Origin: Zopfochytrium polystomum
Lineage: Eukaryota; Chytridiomycota; Chytridiomycetes; Chytridiales; Chytridiaceae
Direction: 5' to 3'
Length of the DNA stretch: 41,497 bases
Assembly (NCBI GenBank): GCA_025765615.1
Contig: JAIVFJ010000437.1
Span: forward strand, 1 to 41,497
Shown piece by piece: positions 1 to 10,678 of the stretch; positions within the stretch are counted from its first letter, which is position 1; each line of letters begins with the position of its first letter. The notes below the pieces were generated by a model. It was not told the origin of the DNA. It was given only the letters and a program-made list of their open reading frames with translations, and did not search any database. Both the position numbers and the translations under genes were made by a program.

Positions 1-738
1 GGGGGAAGAGAGAGAGGGACAGAGGGAGTCCTCCTCCGTTCTCCACCGAACGCGCAAAGAAGCAAGAAAGCAAGCAAGCAAGCAAGCAAACCACCCCAGC
101 CAGCTTGCGCCAGCCCGAGCCAGACAGAAACAAGAAAGTACTTGGAGACCAAACTGACTGGACTGGACACTGGACTGGACAATGAGAAGCAAGCAAGCAA
201 GCCAGCAAGGGGCGATTTTTTATTGGATAGTTGAAAACAAAGCGGAAAAAAAAAAGAGAGGAAAAAGAAGAAGAATCGAAAAGAGAAACAACGAAAAAAA
301 AAGACTGGACCACGCCCTCATATCGCTCTGTCGCTCGCCGCTTGGCGAAGTTCACAAGACCGGGAGACTGGGAGCAGCTCAGACAGAAATAAAGCGAAAG
401 AAAGCGTGAGAGCAAAACAACAAAAAACAAATCAAATCAGGCAAAAAAAAAACAGAAGAAAAAAATTGACCTTCCCACAATCGGTGCCCCCCCACAGTCC
501 TTCGCCAGGTCAATTTCTCACTTTATTTTTTTGATTTGTTGCTGAAATGAAATATAGTGCAACGGAAAAAAAAAAAGCAAAAAAGTTGAAAGAGGCCGGG
601 TTTTTCTCATCACTCAGCAGACCAAACAAACAACAAACGGTGGCGAGGGAAACATTCTCCTTCCTCTCTTTCGGTTCTGTGACTGACTGACCAATGACGA
701 TGGATTCGATTCACGAGGGAGAGGAGGTAGTGTAGTGG

Positions 739-740
<2 letters not shown>

Positions 741-787
<47 letters not shown>

Positions 788-788
788 G
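741..788. repeat. (TCTG)n microsatellite, about 12 units
   Basis: An uninterrupted run of TCTG units, ending in TCTGCC. It produces a spurious TDRQ repeat peptide on the minus strand. It is probably length-polymorphic. Confidence 0.95.
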
Positions 789-1079
789 CCCTGACTTGCG
801 ATGCACTCAAAACAAACCCTCTTTGGAAATGAGCCGCTCTTGTCACGCGCCAAGAAGGGCTGGGGGCAGCACCAATCAAACAAACGGCTTGCTTTTCCCC
901 CGCACACACACACACTTTGGCTTGCCCAGTCCAAAGCAACAAAGAAAACAGACGCAAAACATTCGTCTAAAAAAAGAAGAAGAAGAAGAAAAACAAGAAG
1001 GGGAATTTTCAGGCGGCCACCTTCTGAAACTTCAGTCTGTCTTCTTCGCCCTCCGCCTTCGGCTGGAGAAGCAACATCA

Positions 1080-1135
1080 ACCAACAACAACAGCAACAAC
1101 AACAACAGCAACAGCAGCAGCAACAACAACAACGA
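1080..1135. repeat. Imperfect CAA/CAG trinucleotide repeat
   Basis: A run of CAA and CAG triplets that would read as poly-Gln, poly-Asn or poly-Thr depending on frame. No gene context supports translation. Confidence 0.85.
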
Positions 1136-1505
1136 ACGTCACCGGTTCTCTCCGCCTATCTCCGTTGAACGACTGAATGGTTGGAATCCCAAAACAAACC
1201 CAACCAACCAAACCACCACCAACCACAACCACGGGCGCTGAGAATGCGAAAATATTTAAGAGGGGGACATAACAAAGCATACAAAAGTAGATTCAGTAGA
1301 TTCAGTAGATTCAGTGAGCGTGACATTTGTTGGTGCGTAGCTGCAGTGCTGCTCTGCTGGGGGAAGGTGTTTGTTTATTTGGTGGAGCGCACGAAATGTG
1401 GCTGCTCAAACTCCGTGGGTGTCTCTCTCGCATTGGTCAGTCAGTCAGTCAGTCAGTCAGCCAGTGTTGTCTGACTTTCTGTCTGTGTCTTGCGGACCTG
1501 TGGTT

Positions 1506-1507
<2 letters not shown>

Positions 1508-1538
<31 letters not shown>
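1508..1538. repeat. Poly(T) tract, 31 nt
   Basis: A pure T run directly before the sequence that resembles the lipase-GTPase gene. It is one of several 20-31 nt A/T homopolymers in the window, all of them outside predicted exons. Confidence 0.95.
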
Positions 1539-1550
1539 CTTTTCTCCCTT

Positions 1551-1990
1551 GTCTACTGGCGAAGGGGAACGTGCGGACGCACGCTAAGGGCAGCCGCAGG
1601 CCGCGTGGAGACATGTGGTTGTTACACAAAGGAGCCCGACTGCCCTCCAGGACACGGCGTGGAAATCTTACTCTACCCCGTCTGGGGCGCAGCAAACGCG
1701 TTGATCGCCCTGACAGGACCAATTAATACTGTCGATTCAAGGCGATTAGGAAAGCGCTGAGAACACGCACGGGACGGCTGCTGGTCATTGAAAAAGGCAT
1801 CCGAGTGGCGCGGGCGTCGTATGTCGCATGTCGCCGGGTACGTTAGCGACGGATCCTCCTGCGACGACTTTGCCAACGAGCGAGCCCCTCGCTTGAGATG
1901 TGTTGTGTCCCAGACCGTCCTCCTGCGTGTCGTTCTGGCGGGTCAGGCTCCAGCCCCGCTTCCGAGAAAGCGAACCTCGATGATGCCGTT
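1551..1990 (+). pseudogene. Decayed fragment of the lipase-GTPase gene
   Basis: This stretch repeats parts of the intact neighbour at 2678-6619 in the same order and orientation. Around 1635-1647 the bases GAGCCCGACTGC match 4105-4116. Bases 1708-1790 (ggaccaattaatactgtcgatt, then gggacggctgctggtcattgaaaa) parallel 4336-4443. Bases 1812-1905 (tatgtcgc, cgacgactttgcc, gagcccctcgcttgagatgt) parallel 5043-5126. Stretches equivalent to about 4115-4290 and 4450-5030 are missing, and no single frame stays open. It therefore looks like a tandem-duplicate relict carrying internal deletions and frame losses. It is useful as an outgroup: where the intact copy has seven A's at 4098-4104, the relict reads TAC ACA AAG GAG CCC GAC, which supports the Y-x-K-E-P-D frame across that site. 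The exact ends are uncertain. Confidence 0.75.
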
Positions 1991-2677
1991 TGGTCAAGGT
2001 GAGAGTTAGAGTTTGTACGCGCTTCAACAATTTATTTTTTAAATTTTTTTTGTTTAGGACGGAAGCCACGATGCAACATATGTACGCCACGGACTCTGGC
2101 AATAGGCCACTTAAAATAGTGGCCTCAAAGAGATTCCACGCAATCTCCAGAGTTGCGCTCAAACAGAACCGACTCCACTCTTGAAGCATTTCCCAAAAAG
2201 CTCTCCTTGCCCCTCATGATCAGCAACGTAATAGCAACGTACTTACCTGTGTGGCTTTGAAGTTTTTGTTGAGCAATTTAATGGGAATCCGAGCCCGCTA
2301 GCGGAGGTGCTGGGTGACTGCATACAAGGAACATGAAGGATAGAGATCATTTGGGTGGAGGGGGATATAATCAATGAGGTTTCGGTGATGATGCTTCCCT
2401 CTCACACCACAACCCAAAATTCTGTCTGCCCAAATTCCAACACAGTTCGTGCCAACCGACAACCCGCACTCGCACTCGCACTCTTTGCGCAGCCAAGGTA
2501 ATCCTGTCGATGCATGTGTTGGTCGTCCGACTGAAAGACACGCCAAGCACTGCACTGCATCCAATATTATTATTATAAAAACATCTGGAGGTCTGGAGTT
2601 TCTTGCAGTCGCCCCCTTTTGTGGCAGCATTTCAACAAAACTATCACACCCGCGTACCCACCTCCCCCCCCAATCCA
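1991..2677. other. Intergenic region upstream of the lipase-GTPase gene
   Basis: After the relict there is an AT-rich patch (2030-2060, TTTATTTTTTAAATTTTTTTTG followed by TTTAG), then ordinary mixed sequence. I see no gene or repeat of note. The segment directly before 2678 presumably holds the promoter and 5' leader of the next gene, but no TATA box is evident. Confidence 0.5.
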
Positions 2678-5600
2678 ATGACCTTACTGGCGTCACAACT
2701 GACGCTAGGACCAGCAAGAGCGACAACGCCCACAACAGCAGCCTCTGTTGCCGCCGGTGTCGCCGTCGTCGTCGCCATCGTCGCCGCGTCTGATGCGGGC
2801 CTAGTCGCCGTCTTCGGAGCAGTAGTCGCTGTGGCGGTGGCGGTGGCGGTCATCACTCTCGCCTCGAGGGGTACTGCTGCTGCTGCTGCTGCGACTGCTC
2901 CTTCCGCTTGTGCTACGGGGGATGCTGCTGTTGCTGCTGATCAGATCACGACAACTGGGGCAGCCGTTGCTCCATCGGAAAGCGGCACCGGCAGGTGAGC
3001 GATCTCGAAGCACGAGATGAAGAGAGAGGTCCCGGACGAGAGGGCGGGGGTGGTGGCGCTTTGATTGTTTGGCCACCATATTCGAATCATTTGCTGACTC
3101 AGAGAATTGTTGTCATTCCAAACTTTTCAATTCTTTACACATGCTCGTAGTTTCGTCAACGGTCGAAACATTCGACAAGAAGTCGAAATTTACTGGAGGC
3201 AGGGCGAAGAGGAGCGGAAAAAGACCCTGCGGTACTTTGGCTTCCCCGAAGAGAGCAGCAACATGCGATTCATCGAATGGTCCTTCGTGATGAACGCCTT
3301 CGAACTCGATCACACGCAGTTCACTCCCGACAACTACCCAAAAGCGCGCCTTTCGCCCGTGACAGAGCGACAACTTCAACCGCACGAGTATTCTGTCCTG
3401 CAAGGCGCGGACGCCAGCGCGCCAGCGCGGTTCATTCTTCCACAGTGCGTGCCGAGCGAGACTTGTGCTCTGCGGCTCCAACTTGAAGATACCGCCGCGG
3501 ACAGGCAGGAGCCAGCAGAGACGTCCTTGAACGGTATCCACCAGTCTCACGACCGTCTGGTCATCACGAGCGACGACGTCCGGTTCGCGTCCCATCTCAG
3601 CGACGCCGCGTGCGACGACGACCCCCAAAAAGTTCCTAGAAACCAAGACCCCGTCGTGGTCGGCCGAGCTGCGGCAAGTGCGATGCGGTGACCGCTCGGC
3701 GGACTCGCCGCTCGCGCGGTACGTCCTGGCCGTCACTTCCACGCGCTGCCGCGGCGCCGCGGACGGCCAGGGGGCGCGGGAGGAACGCACCGTGTGGGTC
3801 GCGTTCTGCGGGACCGACAACGCGCGGCACGTGGCATCGGACGCGAAGGATGTCGCGGGTTATGCGCTCGTCGGATATATCCACAGCGGCTTCCTCGACG
3901 GCGAAAAGGGGATGGGTAAGCAGCTACAGTCCCTCTTCGAGTCGTTGGAGCCGTCCGCTCGCGTCGTTTTTACTGGCCAGGGCCTCGGCGGGGCGATGGC
4001 ACACGCTGCGCTGGTGTACACGTGGGCGCAACCTTGGGGAATTCGCAGGCGCGACCGCGTCGGCGTGATCGCGTTCGGCAGCCCCTTCGTGTGGTACAAA
4101 AAAAGAGCCCGACTGCAGGCGTGAGCTGGACGCGGATTTGACCATCCTCAATGTCGTGCACTCCGAGGACTATGTCCCTATCATTCTGAATTACTACATG
4201 TCCCAGTCAATTTTTCAGAGGGATGTAATGCATTTCGTTTTCAAACCCCTCGAAACTACTACTTCAGGCCTCATCCTGACAGACGAATTCTCACTCTGGC
4301 CCGGGACCGCATTTGAAAACGTGAGGTCCCTGAAAGGACCAATTGACACTGTCGATTTAGGGGTACCGCGGAAAGTGCTTCAGAGAGCTAAGAACAGGCA
4401 CGCGGAGTTCTCTCCTTTGGGACGGTTGCTGGTCATTGAAAAGGACCCGAAAAAAGGTTCATCTTGTTGCCAGTTGATAGGACTACCCGACAAGGCCAAG
4501 GAGTTTGAAGCGAGAATGTTCACCAAGATGGTCGACAGCTTCCGTCTACGCGGCTGGTTCAGCAGCGATCCTGGCGTCCTGGCGTTCGAAAACGGCCTCA
4601 ACGAGCACGGAATGTACAATTACATGACTCATGTCGACAACTGCGGCGATCTGTCCCTGCTCTTGGAAGACCCATCCGAGCTGCGACCGGTCGGGAAAGG
4701 CGCGGACGCCGCCGACGACGGCGACTTCTTGCAGCCCGCCGTCACAAGCTGCACGGTTGCAGACGGGCCAGACTCGACCAAGCTCATCGTGCGCGGAGTC
4801 AACCTGCACTTTCTAAACACGGCGCACCCGCGGTTCTGCGTGCTTACCTGCGGTCCCATCACGACCGATCGAGTCGTCGTGGAGTCGGCCGTAGACGGCG
4901 AGTTGACCCTGCGCGTGCCGCGCGGAGCAGAATATCTGCTCGACAGTAAGAGACGCAGGATCACACGCGTTTACCTGCGCAAGTGCTTTGATGCGGCGGA
5001 CGACCCTGCCGCCGACTTTGAGGACACGTCGGCGTCGGCGGCGTATGTCGCCGTGTACATCAGCGACGGGGACGGCGCCCAACTCGCCTGCGACGCCTTT
5101 GCCGACGGCGAGCCCTCGCTTGAGATGTTCAAGACCTGCCTCCTTCGCCTCTGTCTCGATCTCGCGATCAGGCTTCAGCCCGCCTCCGAAAATGACTTGC
5201 CAAACGTGTCGCGGGTGGACGCCGTTATTGCGCAGTCCGCGGAGGCGCGGTCACTCGCAGAGCTGTGCGATGTAGCGTGTCCTCGCCAGCCTGGGGAGTT
5301 TGCAAAGGCGGTGAAAGCTGCGCTGGTCAAGCACGTGGAAGAATTGGCGGACCTACGAAAGGAAAAGCCGGAAGCTGGATGTGTTTTTTCTAAAGGCGGA
5401 CGCTCTCGAAGCGCTTTTTGGACTCGTCGAGCCCATCTTTAAAGAGGCGATTCAAAATTTGCGCGCCCGACTCTCGCTTCAGATTGACGGTACCCAACAT
5501 TTAGGTGAAGACATTCGGACACAGAGAAGGTTTTGGCCTTTACTGCGTTGTATAGTTTATCCGTTTTGGTTCACGAGCGTTTCGTGGTCTATCGGGACTG

Positions 5601-6619
5601 AAATCGGTGGAGTACGCATGAAGCCGTACAGCTTCCACCTTGCCGAGTCTCTATACTTCATGTCTGACAGGGACTTGCGTGGACTGTTGCACACCTCACG
5701 ATCTATGGAGAGAAGTCTTCGTGACTTGGCGATCGCCGGAAACTTGACGGACGTGACAGAGTCGGACAAACCTTGCCCCAAGTGGCTGACAGACGGCACA
5801 GATAGGACTTTCCCTGTGTTCAAGAAAAGAACTTTTGCAGGGGTCTCCGCCTCTCTCATGCGGAGCTCCCAGCTTCAAACGCTGCAGTTCATCCGAAACG
5901 CGATGTGCCTCTCCCAAATCCGGAACCTGCTTGACGCGATCTTCATTACCTTTGTCGGCGAGGCACGCGTCGGCAAGAGCGCGCTCCTCAAAGCGCTGTT
6001 CAAGCTCGACATTCGCGCCGGCTGGGGAGCGGCAAACCAGAGCAAGCACATGTCCGCCTTTCACCTGTCCGCGGACGGCGGCGGCGGCGGTCGCGCGCCA
6101 ATCACCGTCTTCGACTCCCCGGGCACGACGGACTCGGACGCGGTTGCGGCAGCGACCTTCTCGCAAACGTTCCGGCTGGCCAGCATGACGGTGATCGTGC
6201 GGCAGCTGGAACGCGGGCGGCGGGAGGCGAGCCACGTCCGCGCGACGCTTGCCGGTGACGGCAGCGATCGACCGTTTTGCGTCGTGGTGCCGCACCTCGA
6301 TGCGGAGGAGGTGCCCGAGGACCCGGTGAGGGCGGAGAAGCGGATTGCAGAGATGCGTGCGGAGGTTGCGGGCAGCATGGGGGTGGACGCGCGGAGGGTG
6401 CACCTGTTTTGGAACGACCATGTGAGGCGGGAGACGCAGCGGGGTCTGGCTGACTACTTTATGGAGCAGCCGGCCTTCAAGAGTCGGACGGTCGAGTCGG
6501 TGAGGGAGTTTTTATTTGACCAATTGATGGAGCAGCTGCCGCGGCTCAAGGAGTTTAAGGACGAGGTGAAGAGGCAGCTGGGAATCCAGTCAATATACGC
6601 TGCGCTGGACACGATTTAA
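2678..6619 (+). CDS. Membrane-anchored pseudolipase fused to a P-loop GTPase
   Basis: Exon 1 (2678-2994) encodes an Ala/Val-rich hydrophobic segment, probably a membrane anchor. An intron with GTGAGC donor and TAG acceptor (2995-3150) precedes exon 2. The total is about 1,260 residues if three single-base frame breaks are bridged (near 3622-3631, C5A5; 4098-4104, A7; and 5355-5380). The middle region has class-3 lipase landmarks: VWVAFCGTD, SGFLDG, then FTGQGLGGAMAHAAL at the nucleophile elbow, AFGSPFVWY, and VVHSEDYVP. The family norm at the elbow is GHSLGGA, so the catalytic Ser is Gly here (codon GGC at about 3980) and the preceding His is Gln; this predicts no hydrolysis. After a region of no recognised family come a Walker A motif GEARVGKS (about residue 1040), a G3-like DSPGT and a possible degenerate G4 (VPHLD). 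This suggests a nucleotide-switched lipid-binding or sensor protein, possibly dynamin/IRG-like. The ligand is unknown. A decayed tandem copy lies upstream. Confidence 0.7.
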
Positions 6620-6659
6620 TATTCCCATACCCACTCAGTTTTGAGCACGCACCAATTCC

Positions 6660-6679
6660 TTTTTTTTTTTTTTTTTTTT
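6660..6679. repeat. Poly(T) tract, 20 nt
   Basis: A pure T run 40 nt beyond the stop of the lipase-GTPase gene. It could lie in the 3' UTR or just past it. Confidence 0.9.
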
Positions 6680-6896
6680 AACCGGAGAAGCAGTTGTGTT
6701 GGAAGGAAACCGGACATTTGCGGTGTTTACCCAATCGAGAAAAAAAAAATGAGACCAAGGCTAGCAAGCAAAGGTTTCACAGTTCTTCGGTCATGCCTCG
6801 GGTCAGCCATCAAAGCTGTATACGAGCGAAATGCCCGGCGACGCCGCCAACGCCCCAACCTTTTGGTACTCTGCGTCGCCCTCGACACCCACAGCT

Positions 6897-7159
6897 CATT
6901 CAAAACTCAACTCCCGCAGCTTGGCCGGCTTCCCGACGGCATACTCCACGGCCCTCCTGGCGTTCGGGTCGCCGAGCCCAATGTTCACAAGAAAAATGTT
7001 CTCGACGGAGGCGGCGGCGACGCGACTGTCCTTCTCCATCGACTCCTGTTTTGTTCCTTCCCGCTTCACATTCCACTGGTTTTTCCAGGCCGCCACGTCT
7101 ATTCGAGCCTCTTGCGGGGGCAAAAATTCTTTTGTGCCGACATAGCAGCGACGTAGCAA
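6897..7159 (-). pseudogene. Possible relict C-terminal coding segment, unassigned
   Basis: A minus-strand open frame of 87 residues with natural-looking composition, ending ENIFLVNIGLGDPNARRAVEY...LRELSFE and a stop. The frame stays open upstream for some codons, but I find no convincing further exon before 7900. The segment is reminiscent of the end of a GTPase or kinase domain, but I do not recognise it. It lies head-to-tail against the lipase-GTPase gene and could be another decayed copy of something related, or chance. Confidence 0.25.
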
Positions 7160-8168
7160 TTCACAAACTCTGTCTTCTCGTGCCGCACGCTCTTACGGAC
7201 GTGCCATCGGCAGCTGCCAGAATAACCTTTAAACCCTCCTCCCTGTGAGCCAAACCCAGATGAGGTGCCGACAGCCTCAACGGATAAGGATCCTGAGGAC
7301 TAGCTGCTGGAGAATGGTGACTGCGCAAGCCGGTCTCTTTTTAATATGTACATAGTTTTTTTTTTGTAAGTTCACAAGATCAGGGAGCGCGGCATATTTC
7401 TTTGGGTTCGTTCCTCTGTGGACTTAGCGAGACCCCCCCCCAATCTTTGAGGCGAGCCAGAGTAGGAAGTACATTGTGTACGTTGCGCCGGAAAAGCTCT
7501 AGTTGATCCAGTGACTCCGGAAGCTTCCATGGTTAGTTTCACCGTGGGGCTTGTTTCACCGAAACCCGAAGGATGGGCGCAGGGTTGCGTGCCTGGCTGG
7601 AAATGGAGCCTGGTCTATGTGTCCAGCTACCCCTCCAGATGCCTTTCATTGCCGTTGCTGCGAGCACGTGTGGATCTGAGATAAGAGATACGAAACATTT
7701 ACCAACAAAACGTACAAGTTAAACGCTCCCTTAGCTTCATTGACCCATCTGTAACCAGGGAGCCAAAAAATTCTTTTTCCTTAATAGCTATCACAATACC
7801 AAAAATATAGTCTTCATATTGGAAAATGGATAGAAATTATGGAAGCGACCTGAAATCGATACCGCTCTCTGGTTGTGCCATACTGATAGTTGAAAGTAGT
7901 AAAGGTGTTATCCTGATTCATAGTACAGTAAGGTCTTAAAACCGTCAAAATTGACCAGTAACTGTGTGGGAAACGGATTTCAACAAGGGAGAAGAGCAGG
8001 ACGTCGCAGAGGGCGAGGTGCAGCAAAATATCTGCATCAATGCACTTCCAAGTGCCTTGCGAGCGCAAAACAAAAACATGAGTGGTGTGGACTCCCCAAC
8101 CAGCCCCTTTTCACCCACGCTCAAGCGAAAACGAAAAATGATTCCCTCCTTTCCTTCCCCGCCACCCA
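7160..8168. other. Intergenic region
   Basis: No gene is supported. The stretch 7700-7960 is AT-rich and non-coding in character. The M28 gene ends at 8169 on the minus strand, so the right part is its 3' flank. Confidence 0.6.
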
Positions 8169-10105
8169 TCACTGCACGTCCTTGAGCGGAAATTTCAGCA
8201 CCTCCCTCAAGTTCTTCATCTCTCCGAGCGCCTGCAACAGGTCGCCGGCGGTCCTCGCCATAGTCTTGACGAGCTCCATGTCCACGTTCGCGATGCCGTC
8301 GCACGCCTTGTGGTAGCACGGGTCGGCCGCGGCGTTCTCGACGGCGCCGAACCGCAGCCGGTCCTGCGCGGTCGCCACGTTGCCGGCGCCCGTCGCAAAG
8401 CTGGCCGCGGGTATGCCGTACGCCAGGAACAAGACGTGGTCCGAACCGCCAAACGGCTCGAGCGCAAACTGTCTCTGCTCCGTGCAGTGCGCCTCGACAA
8501 AGAGCGATTGCTGGAGCGACGAGAGGGCCTCCGAGCCCGCGCGGATCGCCTCGGGTGCCGTGGTGCCGTTGCCGAAGCGGGGCCAGCCGTTCGGCGCGCC
8601 CACCATGTCCAGGTTGATTGCGGCGGCGATCTGGTTGAGCTCGGTGGGAGAGGTTTCGGTGAGGTTGGCGAGGTAAAACTCGGAGCCAAGACCGCCAAGC
8701 TCTTCGGCGGCCCAGAATGCAAAGCGGACGCGGTTCTTGAGGCGGCGGTGGTAGCCCGACTGGTACAGAGTTTGGAGAATGGTCAGCACCGTGGACGACC
8801 CGCTGCCGTTGTCGTCGATGCCGGGGCCGAATGGGACGCCGTCTGCAAACAAAAAATCGGTTGTTTTTGTTTGTTTGTTTGTGCGGTTGTGGGTTTCGCA
8901 TCAAGGCAACGGCATCGTCAGTAACAAGTAGGGTTGCGCTAAAAGAACACATACAACTTACCCAAGTGGGCACCAATGACAACGGTGTTATTAGCCTCGC
9001 CCTCGAGCGTGTCGCAGAGGACGTTAGAAACCTGCGCAACCTTCCACTCGCCGTCGTACACAGCGTCCAGCCTGACCTTTGCGCCAGACTCCAGCTGGGC
9101 CTCGAGGAGGGCCAAGAAGTTCTCCTGCACAAAGAACGTGGCGACGGGCGCCTGGATGGATTTCGCAGCCTCCGCCTGGAGCAGACCCGCGACGGCACCG
9201 CCAATGGGCGAGACGGAGCGGAGGGTGGCGGCGGAAAGGGTGGAGTAGGACGGCTCGGGAAGGTCAACAGCAGCAGCGGCGGTAGCAAGAGCTGCGCCAT
9301 TCACCGGCACCTTCCTCCAGGCCAAGAGGACAGCGCCGGCATTTGCAGACTTTGCGAGCTTGAGAGCGACGTCGAGTGGGCACCGGTACCAAAAGACGGC
9401 GACGCCGCCCTTGGGGAACCAGAGCCACTCGTCGCTGGAGCATGGGTTCTTCAAGAGCTGGACGATGCCGTTCGTGACGCGGGCGGCGCCGCCGACGTGG
9501 TAGATGACTTCGACGGCCGAGTCAAACTCGAGGAGGAAGGGGGCGGTCTGCTTGAGGACGATAGCCGGGGCGGCGGGTTTTCGGACAAACAGCGGGACGT
9601 CAAATGCCTGGATGGTGGGGACACAGGTGACCGAGTTGTCGGCGAGGATGGCCGCGACGACATGGTCAACGGATCGGTCGTATCCTTCGTATCCGACGGC
9701 CCTGTTTCCGGCGGGCGAGTCGTGGGCGATCGCGTCGAGGGCGGAGAGGTGCGCGTGGACGGCGGCCGGGTCGACGAGAGATCCGAGCGGCGGGACGGGC
9801 GAGGTATTGGGGAGGGCGAGGCCGAGGACGAAGCCCAGCAGGAAGAGCAGGGCGGCGGCCAGCCAGCGGCGCGGGGCCGGGTTGTGCTCGTCGCGCAGCG
9901 GGTGGGGCAGGCGCGGGTGGACGTGGGTCAGGTACAGGTCCCGCGGGGCGTCGACCAGGTACGGGCGCAGGGTGCCCTCGTAGAAGGACGAGAGGGACGA
10001 CGTGGCGCCGCTTGGCGGGACCAGGGTGGAGTGGCCGTCATCGTCGTAATGGCCGGCGCCGGCGGGGAGCAAGGGCCTCGTCGACTCTTCGTGCGAGGAA
10101 GACAT
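8169..10105 (-). CDS. M28-family zinc aminopeptidase, membrane-anchored
   Basis: Two exons on the minus strand, 10105-8962 and 8842-8169, give about 605 residues. The intron (8961-8843) starts GTAAGT and ends TTTGCAG, and splicing joins GAHL to DGVPFGPG. The N-terminus is Ser/Pro-rich and cytosolic, followed by one membrane helix (about residues 105-125, WLAAALLFLLGFVLGLALP). A PA-like region follows, and then the M28 catalytic domain. Expected Zn ligands are visible: His in GAHLD, Asp in GIDDNGSG, Glu in AAEELGGLGS (catalytic/metal EE pair), Asp in NLDMVG and His in GGSDH. The family cleaves N-terminal amino acids in vacuolar/secretory lumen or outside the cell; the type II topology places the enzyme domain on that side. 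The start at 10105 is preferred because the frame upstream runs into a poly-Lys translation of a T homopolymer. All residues needed for activity seem present. Confidence 0.9.
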
Positions 10106-10135
10106 GCGCAGAGGCGGGTGGTGGCGATGTTTCTT

Positions 10136-10137
<2 letters not shown>

Positions 10138-10167
<30 letters not shown>
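10138..10167. repeat. Poly(T) tract, 30 nt, upstream of the M28 gene
   Basis: It lies 33 bp upstream of the M28 start codon and reads as poly(A) on that gene's sense strand. It could be a poly(dA:dT) nucleosome-depleting promoter element, as known in yeasts, or simply a homopolymer expansion. The divergent gene ARPC4 starts 540 bp away. Confidence 0.85.
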
Positions 10168-10678
10168 CTCCTTCAAAAGTGGTGTTTTTAAGCATTTAAA
10201 TACTGTGAAAGAAGGACCACTTGTGCTTGTCGTTCACCCACCCCCATAAGCCAACCAGCGCCGCCCGACTGCCGCCGTTGCAAGAAAGGCTCCACATCGG
10301 TGGACATTGCGGTCCACTTCTTGGAAGCTTTCTCCCAGTGGCGCAGTGGGGCGCTGACGCAAGACGTTCGCGGAGCCGTGCGATGGATCCCGACCGACTC
10401 CTCCCAGTGCATTTAACCCGCTACTCTTTCCGGTCGTTTGCACGGCTTCAGACTCGCTTATTCCTCCTCCCGCGTTTGCAACCGCGCAGGAGTTGTCCGT
10501 GCAGATGTGGTAAGGCGCAGCTCCGGATTAGTTCTGTTTTGAGAGAACGCGCTTGATTACACCGCTTGAAGTGTGCGTGCGCATGGAGCGTTCACTTGAA
10601 TGTTAAATACATCAGCAGTGCAAACATGATAGCCAGCTCAGAAGAAAAAAAAAAGTAAGACGAAAGTCAACAAGCAAA

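Larger units (their letters stand above)
1..1507. other. Gene-poor, simple-repeat-rich stretch
   Basis: No convincing gene is seen here. The stretch is built of purine-rich DNA and short tandem repeats: AAGC units around 61-90, poly(A)-rich tracts at 240-590, TCTG units at 741-788, CAA/CAG units around 1080-1135, a 9-bp unit (ATTCAGTAG) repeated about three times around 1290-1316, and GTCA units around 1437-1460. The open frames crossing it are translations of these repeats (for example TDRQ runs) and have no protein-like composition. Confidence 0.7.

Noticed and set aside
610..1132. Overlapping long frames on both strands across the TCTG and CAA/CAG repeats
   Set aside because: They are translations of microsatellites (TDRQ, Leu runs, Thr/Asn runs) with no domain or splice support.
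5309..5392. Possible intron (GTGAAA...CTAAAG) in place of the third frame break of the lipase-GTPase gene
   Set aside because: Not excluded, but the sequence it would remove (AVKAALVKHVEELADLRK) looks like coding helix, so an indel near 5355-5380 is preferred.
7945..9300. Minus-strand 451-codon frame overlapping the M28 gene in another frame
   Set aside because: Arg/Pro-rich shadow of the M28 reading frame; it crosses the M28 intron and stop without sense.
8831..10249. Long plus-strand frame of 472 codons opposite the M28 gene
   Set aside because: Its composition (Glu/Gly/Arg-rich) is the antisense shadow of a GC-rich coding strand, and the minus strand carries all M28 metal ligands.
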